DNA of 64,000 nt. Source: Frankiales bacterium (GTDB taxonomy: Bacteria > Actinomycetota > Actinomycetes > S36-B12 > CAIYMF01). A program made the position numbers and the translations under genes. The notes under the pieces were generated by a model. That model searched no databases. It saw nothing but the letters and a program-made list of their open reading frames with translations, and was not told the origin of the DNA. The stretch is taken from assembly GCA_016125335.1 (NCBI GenBank), contig WGLY01000015.1, positions 124,001 through 188,000 of the forward strand, in the 5' to 3' direction. This document shows positions 18,066-26,030 of the stretch, one piece after another. Positions within the stretch are counted from its first letter, which is position 1. Each line of letters begins with the position of its first letter.

Positions 18066-21000
18066 TCACCAGCCCGAGCTGCCGGGGCTCGAGTGCCACA
18101 GCTTGCCCGGGGGCGTGCGCCGCGGGCCGCCGGACGCCCCGGGCCCGGGCTCCCGGCGCGCCTCCGGGTCCGGTCCGTCCTCCTCCGGCCGGCCGGTCCC
18201 CCGGTCGGCCGCCCGCTGCTCGGCGCGCAGGGCCGCCTCCCGGGCGGCCGCCTCGCGCGCGGCGCCGCGCGCCGCCGCCTGGCCCCGGGTGTCGGCGGCG
18301 TCGACCCCCTGCGGCTTGATGTCGGCGTAGGGCGACTGGCGGAACCCGCTGGCGTGCACGAGCACCCGGCGCACCCGCTGCTCGGCCGTCTCCTCCGGGC
18401 TGTCCCCGTTCCCGGCCGGGCGCCCGGCGCCCGCCCCGGCCCGTGCGGCCGCGGCGAGGTCGGACCCGCGCCGGCCCATGCCCCCGGCCGCCCCCGCGGC
18501 GGACTCCTCGCCGGGGCGCCCGGCGTAGCCGTAGCCGTAGCCCGCCGGTGCCGCGCCGGCCGGTGCCGGCGCCATGACCGGGCGGGTCGACCGGCTCCCC
18601 GCGCGGCCGGTCACGGCGGCGTCGTCGCCGTCGTGCCGGGTGCCGGAGTCCGCGGCGAGCAGGGCGTGCACGGCCGGGGCGCCGCCCCGGCGCCAGGCGT
18701 CGTGGACCACCCCGAGCTCCCAGGCCCCGGTGGCCCGGATCGAGATCCCGCGCGGGCCGGTGCGGCGCACCACCCCGCGCACCAGCAGGAGCCAGGAGCC
18801 GAACACGGTGGCGGCGTAGGGGCCCTGGACGTCCTCGAAGAACGTGGCGTCGACCGGCCCGGTGGCGTCGTCGAGGGTGAGGAAGACGACGCGCCGTCCG
18901 GAGCGCACCGGCGGGGTCTGGGTGGCGACCTTGACGCCGGCGACGAGCACCTCGGACTGGTTGCGCCGGCGGAGCAGGTCGCGCGCGCGGGTGACCGAGA
19001 GCGCCTCGAGCATCGGGACGTAGAAGTCGACGACGTGCCGGCTCGCGTCGAGGCCGAGCACCTCGAGCTCGGCCCGGACCCGCTCGGCGTCGGTCATCTC
19101 GGGCAGGCCGCTGGCCGCCACCTCGCCGGGGGCGTCGCCGAGGTCGAGGGTGAGCTGCACGTCGAGGTCGGCGGCCGCGGTCGGCGTCGCCGGCGACATC
19201 GCCTGGCGCCGGGCGGCGGCCACGACGTCGCGCGTGGCGCTCGGGACCCCGGTGGCGGTGAGCGGCACGCTGCGCGGTCGCGGCGCGGCGGCGCGGGCCG
19301 CCCGCGCGGTCGCCCGGGTGTGCCGGTCGAGGTCGGCGACCTGCAGCAGCAGGTCGCGCCGGGTGACCCGGCCGCGGCGGCGGACCGGGCTGGACAGCCC
19401 GATGCCGTAGAGCGAGTCGAACGCACCCGCGACCACGAGCCGCTCGACCACCGGGCGCGCGACCCGGGCGCGGTGCCAGAAGTCCGACAGCGAGCCGTAG
19501 GGGCGGCCGGCGACCACCCGCTCGACCTCGGCGGCGCTGATGCCCTTGACGTCGGCGAGGGAGAGCCGGATGCCGTACGCCGACCCGTCCGGCAGCCCGG
19601 GCACGTCCTGCGGGCGGCGCGGGCGCTCGCCGAGGATCTCCGGCGGCGGCTCGTCGTAGGGCGAGACGCGCTCGACGCGGTAGGTGCCCTCGGAGGCGTT
19701 GACGTCCAGCGGCAGGATCGCGATGCCGAGGTTGCGGGCGTCGTCGAGGATCAGCCGCTTGGGGTACATGCCCGGGTCGTGGGTGAGGACGCCGGCGAGG
19801 AACGCGGCCGGGTGGTGGGTCTTGAGCCACGCCGAGTGGTAGGTGGGCAGCGCGAAGGCCGCGGCGTGGGCCTTGCAGAAGCCGAAGGAGGCGAACGCGC
19901 GCAGGACCTCCCACACCCGCTCGATGGTGACCAGGTCGTAGCCGCGCGCGCGGGCCGCGGGATAGAACCAGGCGCGCACCTCGGGCTGGGTGTCGGGCGA
20001 GCCGAGGGCGCGGCGCACCTCGTCGGCCTCGGCGAGGCTGGCGCCGGTCATCACCGCGACGATGCGCAGCACCTGCTCGTGGAACACCACCACGCCGCAG
20101 GTCTCCTCGAGCGCGGGGCGCAGGTCCGGGTGGAGGTACTCGGCGTCGTTCCACCCCTGCCGCGCGCGCAGGAACGGCGTCACCATGTCGGACTTCACCG
20201 GGCCGGGGCGGAACAGCGAGATGTCGGTGATGAGGTCGTCGAAGGTCTCGGGCGCGAACTTGCCGACCAGCTCGCGCTGGCCGGGCGACTCGATCTGGAA
20301 GCAGCCCAGCGTGTGCGCGGAGCGCACGAGGGCGTAGGTGGCGGGGTCGTCGAGGGGGACGGCGTCGAGGTCGACGTGCTCGCCGTCGACCCGCTCGATC
20401 TCGGTGAGGGCGTACGCCATCGAGGACTGCATGCGGATGCCGAGGACGTCGAGCTTGAGCAGCCCGAGCTCCTCGACGTCGTCCTTGTCGAACTGGCTCA
20501 TGGGGAAGCCCATCCAGCTGGCCTCGACGGGGGTGCGATCGAGCAGCGTGGTGTCGGAGAGCAGGACGCCGCACGGGTGCAGCGCGATGTGGCGCGGGAG
20601 GCCGTCGAGCGCCTCGACGAGGGTGAGGAAGCCGTCGAGCTCGCCGCGGGCGGCGAGGCGGCCGAGGCCCGAGGAGCGCAGCTCGGGCAGCTCCTCGAGC
20701 GCGGCGCGGGCGTCGCGCGCGCGGATGTGCGGGAAGGACTTGGCGAACGCGTCGATCTCGCCTGGCGGCATGCCCAGGGCGGCCCCGACGTCGCGGACGG
20801 CGTGGCGCACGCGGTAGGTGTCGCGCATCGACACGCAGGCGCAGCGCTCGCCGCCGAAGCGGTCGAGGATCCGCTCGTAGACCTCGGTGCGCCGGGCCGA
20901 CTCGACGTCGACGTCGATGTCGGGCAGCGCGCGGCGCAGCGGCGAGAGGAAGCGCTCCATGAGCAGCCCGTGGGCGAGGGGGTCGACGCCGGAGATGCCG

Positions 21001-22517
21001 AGCAGGTGGTTGACCAGGCTGCCCGCGCCCGAGCCGCGGGCGGCGACGCGCACGTCCATCCCGCGGATGAGGTCGACCACCTCGCCGACGGTGAGGAAGT
21101 AGCCGGCGAACCCGAGCGTGGCGATGGTGGCGAGCTCGTCGTCGAGCCGGTCGCGCACCTGGTGCTCCGGGTGCCGCCCGCGGTCGAGGTAGCCGGCCAG
21201 CGTGGCCTCGCACCGCGCGCGCAGGTGCCGGTCGGCCTCGAGCGCCTCGGCGGCCAGGACCGCCGGGCCGCGGTCGCGCACGGCGCTGCTGCGCCCGGCC
21301 GTGCGGGCCGGCAGGAGCAGGTCGAGCTCGGGGACGTGGACCTCCCCGATGCCGAGGTCGGCGACCGGGTCGAGGACGCAGGCGTCGGCGAGGGTGCGGG
21401 TGTCGGCGAGCAGCCGGTCGACCTCGCGGCGCTGCGCGGCCTCCCCCTGCGCCACCCCGGACAGGTGCACCACCTCGCTCGCCACCCGCCGCATGTGCTC
21501 GCCGTCGGCGAGGTAGCCCTCGCCGTTGGCCCGGTCGAGGTGGCGGGAGTCGAGCGGGACGAGGCGGCGGATCGCGTCGAGGACGTCGACCACCGGCGCC
21601 TGGTCGCGCTCGGCGTGCCGGACGGCACCGGCGAGCACGGCGGGCAGCCCGTGCTCGCGCGCGAAGCGCAGCGTCCGGGCGGCCAGCGAGGAGGAGTAGG
21701 GCAGCCCCCGCGCCGGCGCGCCCGACAGGTCGCTCACGGCGAGGGCGGAGTCGCGCGCCCGGTGGCTGACCACCTCGACGGCCAGGCGCCGGCCGAACAC
21801 CTCGCGCCACGGGGCGAGGGCCGCCTCGGCGAGGTCGGGACGCCGGCGGGCCAGCGCCCGGCCGACCTCGGACTCCGGGCCGAGCAGGACGACGAGCCCC
21901 TCGGCGTGCTCGGCCACGGTCTCGAGGGTGGTGACCGGCGACCCGCGCCGGGCCTGCCCGGCCCGCGCCTCGCGCAGGTCGGGCGGCTCGGCCCCCGGCG
22001 GCGGGTCGGGCCGCAGCCCGAGGTGGGCCGCCGAGACCAGCCGGCACAGCGAGGCCCAGCCGGTGCGCCCGCGGGCGAGCAGCACCACCCGGGGGTGGTG
22101 CGGGTCGACCTCGGCGCCGCCGCGGGCCGGGGTGCGCCGGACCGCGGCGCCGGCCCCGGCGGTGCGCTCGGCGAGGGTGGGGCCGGAGCCGAACCGGCCG
22201 GCCGGGGTGCGCCGCACCCGCGAGCCGAGCCCCGCGGCCGGGAGGCCCGGGACGACGGGGGTCGGCCCGGGAGGCCCGGGATGCACGGGATGCACGGGAT
22301 GCACGGCGAGGTCGAGGCCGAGGATCGGGGAGATCCCGGCGTCGCGGCAGGCCAGGACGAAGCGCACGGCCCCGTAGAGGCCGTCGCGGTCGGTGAGGGC
22401 GAGCGCGTCCTGGCCGAGCGCGGCGGCGCGTGCCACGAGGGCCGCCGGGCTGCTCGCGCCGTGGCGCAGGGAGTAGCCGGAGGCGACGTGGAGGTGGACG
22501 AAGGGATCGGCAGGCAC
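18066..22517 (-). CDS. dnaE2: Error-prone DNA polymerase III alpha, DnaE2/ImuC type
   Basis: A 1483-residue C-family polymerase. The PHP domain starts at once (FVHLHVASGYSLRHGASSP, 6-24). The palm carries PDIDVDVE at 532-539, and SFGFCKAHAAAFALPTYHSAWLK lies in the fingers. An OB-fold (about 1150-1270) is followed by a long low-complexity tail ending KLWHSSPGSSGW. It is longer than the usual 1050-1150 residues, partly because of a Pro/Gly/Arg-rich insertion at about 70-140 in the PHP domain (with an HPVHPVHP run) and the roughly 200-residue tail. The role is mutagenic lesion bypass in SOS. The start is GTG 22517, placed at the PHP domain; no clear RBS. The upstream neighbour is the HEPN gene and all sit behind the LexA box at 24633. 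Confidence 0.93.
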   Translation of the reverse strand: MPADPFVHLHVASGYSLRHGASSPAALVARAAALGQDALALTDRDGLYGAVRFVLACRDAGISPILGLDLAVHPVHPVHPGPPGPTPVVPGLPAAGLGSRVRRTPAGRFGSGPTLAERTAGAGAAVRRTPARGGAEVDPHHPRVVLLARGRTGWASLCRLVSAAHLGLRPDPPPGAEPPDLREARAGQARRGSPVTTLETVAEHAEGLVVLLGPESEVGRALARRRPDLAEAALAPWREVFGRRLAVEVVSHRARDSALAVSDLSGAPARGLPYSSSLAARTLRFAREHGLPAVLAGAVRHAERDQAPVVDVLDAIRRLVPLDSRHLDRANGEGYLADGEHMRRVASEVVHLSGVAQGEAAQRREVDRLLADTRTLADACVLDPVADLGIGEVHVPELDLLLPARTAGRSSAVRDRGPAVLAAEALEADRHLRARCEATLAGYLDRGRHPEHQVRDRLDDELATIATLGFAGYFLTVGEVVDLIRGMDVRVAARGSGAGSLVNHLLGISGVDPLAHGLLMERFLSPLRRALPDIDVDVESARRTEVYERILDRFGGERCACVSMRDTYRVRHAVRDVGAALGMPPGEIDAFAKSFPHIRARDARAALEELPELRSSGLGRLAARGELDGFLTLVEALDGLPRHIALHPCGVLLSDTTLLDRTPVEASWMGFPMSQFDKDDVEELGLLKLDVLGIRMQSSMAYALTEIERVDGEHVDLDAVPLDDPATYALVRSAHTLGCFQIESPGQRELVGKFAPETFDDLITDISLFRPGPVKSDMVTPFLRARQGWNDAEYLHPDLRPALEETCGVVVFHEQVLRIVAVMTGASLAEADEVRRALGSPDTQPEVRAWFYPAARARGYDLVTIERVWEVLRAFASFGFCKAHAAAFALPTYHSAWLKTHHPAAFLAGVLTHDPGMYPKRLILDDARNLGIAILPLDVNASEGTYRVERVSPYDEPPPEILGERPRRPQDVPGLPDGSAYGIRLSLADVKGISAAEVERVVAGRPYGSLSDFWHRARVARPVVERLVVAGAFDSLYGIGLSSPVRRRGRVTRRDLLLQVADLDRHTRATARAARAAAPRPRSVPLTATGVPSATRDVVAAARRQAMSPATPTAAADLDVQLTLDLGDAPGEVAASGLPEMTDAERVRAELEVLGLDASRHVVDFYVPMLEALSVTRARDLLRRRNQSEVLVAGVKVATQTPPVRSGRRVVFLTLDDATGPVDATFFEDVQGPYAATVFGSWLLLVRGVVRRTGPRGISIRATGAWELGVVHDAWRRGGAPAVHALLAADSGTRHDGDDAAVTGRAGSRSTRPVMAPAPAGAAPAGYGYGYAGRPGEESAAGAAGGMGRRGSDLAAAARAGAGAGRPAGNGDSPEETAEQRVRRVLVHASGFRQSPYADIKPQGVDAADTRGQAAARGAAREAAAREAALRAEQRAADRGTGRPEEDGPDPEARREPGPGASGGPRRTPPGKLWHSSPGSSGW

Positions 22518-22562
22518 AGGAGACGTCGCGGGGGTGCAGGGCCGGCGGGCCGGCAGGGGGAA

Positions 22563-22606
22563 ACGAGCAGGGACGAGCAGGGACGAGCAGGGACGAGCAG
22601 GGACGG
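22563..22606. repeat. Tandem 10-bp repeat (GACGAGCAGG)
   Basis: About four head-to-tail copies of a 10-bp unit lie between the HEPN gene and dnaE2, in the presumed dnaE2 translation-initiation region. The copy number looks easily changed by slippage. Confidence 0.7.
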
Positions 22607-22619
22607 GTCGCCGACGCGC

Positions 22620-23384
22620 TCAGGGTGCCGGGACCGACCGCAGCCGGGGCGGCCCGTCCGCCCCGCCTCCCGGCGCGGCGCCGCCGGTGTCGGGCCGCCG
22701 GGCACCGGGCCGGGCGCCCGGTCCGACGCGGGGCGCCGGGTCGTCCCCCGCGTCGTGCGGCAGCGGGGGCTGGCGGGTGGTGACCCCGAGGACCCGGGCG
22801 ACCACCGCCAGGAAGGCCTCGGCGTCGCGCATCAGGTCGTCGGCCTCGCGCCCGCTCACCACCCCGCGCAGCCCGGCCTCCGCGGCGGCCCGCTTGCCGG
22901 CGCCCGCCGCGAAGAACGCCGCCCACTCCCCCAGCTCGGGGGCGACCTCGGTCAGCAGCGACCAGGCGCTGCGCACCCGGCCGGATCGTCGGGCCCGGGG
23001 GCGGGCCCGGGCGGCGAGCACCGCGGCGGCGGCGCGCAGCGCGGACAGGTGCGCGTGGGCGTAGCGGCTCTCGGGGTCCTCGGCCGCGCCGGCGGCGAGC
23101 AGCTCGCGGGCCGAGCCGGCGAGCAGGTCGCGGCTGGCGCCGGGGGCCTCGGGGCGTGGCGGCCGGGCCGCCGCCGGGCCGCTCGCCCCCGGCCCGGCGG
23201 AGGGCCCGACGGACGGCGCGGCGGGCGGTTCGGCGGACCGCCCGGCCGGAGCCGGCGCGGGCGGGCCGGCGGGTCGGACCGGGGCGGGTCGGACCGGGGC
23301 GGGACGGGCGAGGACGGGCCGCGGCCGGGCCGCCTCGGCGACGGCCACCGGCAGGACCAGCGGGACGGTGAGGGACGCGGGCAC
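22620..23384 (-). CDS. SAV_6107-family HEPN domain protein
   Basis: A 254-residue protein. The first 90 residues are a Pro/Ala/Arg-rich linker; the helical HEPN-like domain is about 95-200 (SRDLLAGSARELLAAGAAEDPESRYAHAHLSALRAAAAVLAARAR ... SAWSLLTEVAPELGEWAAFFAAGAGKR). It matches the SAV_6107-type proteins that sit beside dnaE2 in many actinobacteria. I see no canonical Rx4-6H ribonuclease motif near the C-terminus, so a binding role is more likely than catalysis. The start is GTG 23384 with AGAGGAG upstream. It lies between DUF6504 and dnaE2 in one SOS transcription unit. Confidence 0.78.
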   Translation of the reverse strand: MPASLTVPLVLPVAVAEAARPRPVLARPAPVRPAPVRPAGPPAPAPAGRSAEPPAAPSVGPSAGPGASGPAAARPPRPEAPGASRDLLAGSARELLAAGAAEDPESRYAHAHLSALRAAAAVLAARARPRARRSGRVRSAWSLLTEVAPELGEWAAFFAAGAGKRAAAEAGLRGVVSGREADDLMRDAEAFLAVVARVLGVTTRQPPLPHDAGDDPAPRVGPGARPGARRPDTGGAAPGGGADGPPRLRSVPAP

Positions 23385-23505
23385 GGGGACTCCTCTCGGA
23401 CGGACGCGGGTCGAGCAGGTCGGGTCGGGCGGGTCGAGCAGGTCGGGTCGGGCGGGTCGGTCGGGTCGGGCGCGTCGAGCAGTCGGGCGGGTCGGGCGGG
23501 TCGGG

Positions 23506-24204
23506 TCAGTCCAGGGCGCGGGCCAGCCGCCAGCGGACCGGGCGGGCGGAGCCGGCAGCGGATCCGGCACCGCCACCGGCAGCGCGATCACCGCCGGGCG
23601 GCCCGCAGCCGGCGGCGGCCGGGTCGCCCGCCGGCACGTCGCGCACGAGGTCGTAGACACCGATCCCGGCACTGCGCCCCGGGGCGGCCTCGACGCGCCA
23701 CACCTCGCGCTCGACCGCACCGACGTCGGCCGCCACCGACCGGGGGCGCGCCGACAGGCCGGCCCGGTCGAGCGCGCCGGGCCCGTCGGACCCGTCCGGC
23801 CCGTCGGCCATGGGCGTCCCGGCACCGCGTGCCGTGCCGGCCCCGCCACCGCGCGCCGACCACCACGTGCCCAGCTCGACCCAGTGGGCGAGGACGCCGC
23901 GCACGAGGTAGAGCCGGCCGCGCCAGACGAACTGCACGGGCGCGCCCGGGACGGACGTGCCCGTCGAGGCGCCCGGCCCGGACGGCCCGGACGACCCGGA
24001 CGACCCGGACGACGCGGACGGCCCGGACGATCCGGACGGCCCGGACGACCCGGACGGGAGCCGGCCGGAGGAGGGCGCCCCGGAAGACCGGGGAGACGCG
24101 GGAGACGCGGGAGAGCCGGGAGACGCGGAGGGTGCGGGAGACGCGGGCGTCGGCCCGGGCAGCGCCGACGTGCGGACGTCGATGACCTCGCCGTAGGTGC
24201 GCAC
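23506..24204 (-). CDS. DUF6504 family protein, first gene of the SOS cassette
   Basis: A 232-residue protein. The conserved core is split: VRTYGEVIDVRTSALPG at the start, then PVQFVWRGRLYLVRGVLAHWVELGTWW (about 89-115), then VEREVWRVEAAPGRSAGIGVYDLVRD (about 160-185). Between the first two parts is a Ser/Gly/Pro-rich insertion (about 20-85) made of imperfect GPS/GSS repeats, probably lineage-specific. The family is found beside ImuB/DnaE2 mutasome genes and is of unknown function. The start is GTG 24204, where homology begins, with GGGGAGG upstream; the frame stays open to 24504 but that extension has no family character. Confidence 0.75.
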   Translation of the reverse strand: MRTYGEVIDVRTSALPGPTPASPAPSASPGSPASPASPRSSGAPSSGRLPSGSSGPSGSSGPSASSGSSGSSGPSGPGASTGTSVPGAPVQFVWRGRLYLVRGVLAHWVELGTWWSARGGGAGTARGAGTPMADGPDGSDGPGALDRAGLSARPRSVAADVGAVEREVWRVEAAPGRSAGIGVYDLVRDVPAGDPAAAGCGPPGGDRAAGGGAGSAAGSARPVRWRLARALD

Positions 24205-24466
24205 CGGCCACCACCTCCCCCCGTCCGTGGACGGGAGCTCAGCCCCGGGCAGCGACGGCTGCGCGGGGACCAGCCCGCACGGCAGCGGTCGCTGCCGTGC
24301 ACGGGAGGGGGAAGGCGACCCGTTCGCCCGCGCGGGGAGGGGCCGACGGCGGACCGCCGGGCTCCCGCCCGTCCGGGCGCGGACGCGGGGGGAACCGCCC
24401 GCCGGCGGGGCCTGAGCGCTTCCCCACGCTCGTGGTCCGCCGGCGGGGCAGGTGCCCTGTCCGCGT

Positions 24467-24520
24467 CGGCCCGGTGGGTCGCGCGAGGACCGCGAGAACC
24501 TCACGGACCCACCGGGGCCG
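24467..24520 (-). other. Large stem-loop in the SOS-cassette leader
   Basis: 24467-24480 pairs with 24506-24520 (14 bp with one bulged base) around a loop of about 25 nt. It lies in the transcribed leader (about 430 nt) between the LexA-controlled promoter and the first gene. The 24205-24630 stretch holds no convincing gene. Confidence 0.5.
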
Positions 24521-24632
24521 GCGCCGGGAGGAACCGCGGCCGCGAACCGCGGGCCCTCCCGGACCGGTGCCGATCGAGAGGCCCTCGGACACTCCCCGCG
24601 CGCCGGGAGGCTCCCGCGGGCGGTGCTGGTGT

Positions 24633-24648
24633 TCGAACACCTGTTCGA
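24633..24648. promoter_or_regulatory. LexA (SOS) box
   Basis: TCGAAC-ACCT-GTTCGA is a perfect palindrome matching the actinobacterial LexA consensus TCGAAC-N4-GTTCGA. It overlaps the expected transcription start of the DUF6504-HEPN-dnaE2 unit, just downstream of its -10, and is within 200 bp of the divergent YbaK-like gene. Confidence 0.93.
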
Positions 24649-24657
24649 TCGAGTCCC

Positions 24658-24688
24658 ACCGTACCCCCCACCCCCGACAGCGCGTCAA
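24658..24688 (-). promoter_or_regulatory. Promoter of the SOS cassette
   Basis: On the minus strand, -35 TTGACG (24688-24683) and -10 TACGGT (24663-24658) are 19 bp apart, with the LexA box starting 9 bp downstream of the -10. Repression by blocking initiation is the expected mode. Confidence 0.6.
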
Positions 24689-24802
24689 GCCCTCGCCACC
24701 ACCGCCCGCGACCCGCCCCGCCACCCGCCCGCCCCGCGGGCCGGGGCGCCGCGGCGAGGACCGACCTGGCCGCGAGCGGCGGCGCGGTGCCCACGCCGGC
24801 CC

Positions 24803-24817
24803 TACCCTGCGTCCATG
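24803..24817 (+). promoter_or_regulatory. Leaderless promoter: TACCCT, 6 nt, ATG
   Basis: TACCCT (24803-24808) ends 6 nt before ATG 24815. Confidence 0.65.
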
Positions 24818-25438
24818 CGACCTGAGGCCTCCGACGCCGCCGGCGACCCGCACGCGCCGCGGCCCGCGGCCGCGGCGCACGACGAGGCGGGTGCCGACCT
24901 CCCGCACGCGGAGGTCAACGACGACGGCACCCTCGTGACCGCGGTCGGCGACACCGAGGGGCTGCACCCCCAGGCGGTGCGGGTCGCCCGTGCCCTGGCC
25001 TCCCTCGGCGTCGCGGGGCAGGTCCGCGCGCTGCCCGAGCCGGCCCCCACCGCGGCCACCGCCGCCGCCCAGCTCGGCGTCGAGGTCGGCGCGATCGCCA
25101 ACTCGCTGGTCTTCGACGCCGACGGCGAGCCCCTGCTCGTGCTGACCTCCGGCGCGCACCGGGCCGACACCTTCCTGCTCTCCGGCATCGCGGGCGCCTC
25201 GCGCGTGCGCCGGGCCACGCCGGAGTTCGTCCGGCAGCACACCGGCCAGGCGATCGGCGGCGTGGCGCCCGTGGGGCACCCGCACCCGCTGCGCACGGTG
25301 GTCGACGTCGACCTGGCCCGGCACCCGGTGGTCTGGGCCGCCGGGGGGCACCCGCACTACGTGTTCCCGACGACCTACGACGAGCTCCTGCGGATCACCG
25401 CCGGCGAGGCCGCCGAGGTCGGCGAGCGCTCGGGCTGA
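24815..25438 (+). CDS. YbaK/EbsC-family aminoacyl-tRNA deacylase
   Basis: A 207-residue protein. After an acidic/Ala-rich N-terminal 60 residues comes the YbaK/ProX fold (about 65-200): VGAIANSLVFDADGEPLLVLTSGAHRADTFLL, then FVRQHTGQAIGGVAPVGHPHPLRTVVDVDLARHPVVWAAGGHPHYVFPTTYDEL. The GGVxPxGH stretch is the family's substrate-pocket motif. Members hydrolyse mischarged aminoacyl-tRNAs in trans; specificity (Cys-tRNA-Pro or other) cannot be read from sequence. The ATG 24815 start is supported by the leaderless -10. It is divergent from the SOS cassette and shares its intergenic region. Confidence 0.88.
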   Translation: MRPEASDAAGDPHAPRPAAAAHDEAGADLPHAEVNDDGTLVTAVGDTEGLHPQAVRVARALASLGVAGQVRALPEPAPTAATAAAQLGVEVGAIANSLVFDADGEPLLVLTSGAHRADTFLLSGIAGASRVRRATPEFVRQHTGQAIGGVAPVGHPHPLRTVVDVDLARHPVVWAAGGHPHYVFPTTYDELLRITAGEAAEVGERSG

Positions 25439-25538
25439 GGCCACCCGCTCATCCGCCGCAAGGGGCCGCCGAGGGCGCCGCCGCGCCCGGCCGGCAACCC
25501 GCTGGACGCGGGGAGCCCGCACCCGCGAGGCTCGGCCG

Positions 25539-25916
25539 ATGCCCCTCCGCGTGCAGTGCCTGAGCATCGACGCGCACGACCCCGCGCCCGTGGCCGACTT
25601 CTGGCAGCAGGCCCTGGGGTGGCGGCGCACCTACGAGGACGCCGACGAGATCGTCCTCGAGCCGCCGGAGGACAGCGCCGCGGGCGGCGCCGTCCCCGAC
25701 CTGCTCGTGCTGCGCGTCCCGGAGACCAAGACGGTCAAGAACCGCCTGCACCTCGACCTGCGCCCCGACGACCAGCAGGCCGAGGTGGACCGTCTCCTCG
25801 CGCTGGGCGCGACCCGGGTCGACATCGGCCAGGGCGAGGTGAGCTGGGTGGTGCTCGCGGACCCGGGCGGCAACGAGTTCTGCGTGCTGCGCGCGCTGCC
25901 CGTCCCCGAGGGCTGA
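25539..25916 (+). CDS. VOC/glyoxalase-like protein
   Basis: A 125-residue two-module betaalphabetabetabeta protein of the glyoxalase-like group common in actinobacteria: QCLSIDAHDPAPVADFWQQALGW at the start and KNRLHLDLRPDDQQAEVDRLLALGATRVDIG ... VVLADPGGNEFCVL at the end. His and Glu at the usual metal positions (H-L-D-L and N-E-F) are present. The family mixes enzymes and binding proteins; no substrate is implied by neighbours. Start ATG 25539. Confidence 0.85.
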   Translation: MPLRVQCLSIDAHDPAPVADFWQQALGWRRTYEDADEIVLEPPEDSAAGGAVPDLLVLRVPETKTVKNRLHLDLRPDDQQAEVDRLLALGATRVDIGQGEVSWVVLADPGGNEFCVLRALPVPEG

Positions 25917-26030
25917 CGGGCACCGCACCCGTCCGGGCACCGACCGCGTACGGTTCGCAGTGGTGTGCCGGGAAGTCTGGTCGGCGAGCAAGCGTCGCGT
26001 GCGCGCGATCCGTGCCGACCGAGGAGTCCG

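Noticed and set aside
22563-22606. CRISPR-like array.
   Set aside because: The units are 10 bp and abut directly, with no spacers.
16707-24185. A 2492-codon open frame on the plus strand and similar long antisense frames elsewhere (for example 5338-8331, 17947-22926).
   Set aside because: They are mirror frames of dnaE2, dinB and the cyclase in very GC-rich DNA; composition is Arg/Gly/Ala/His-heavy with no domain, and the opposite strand has clear families.
24239-24504. N-terminal extension of the DUF6504 gene to 24504.
   Set aside because: No RBS, no family similarity, and homology begins at GTG 24204 behind GGGGAGG.
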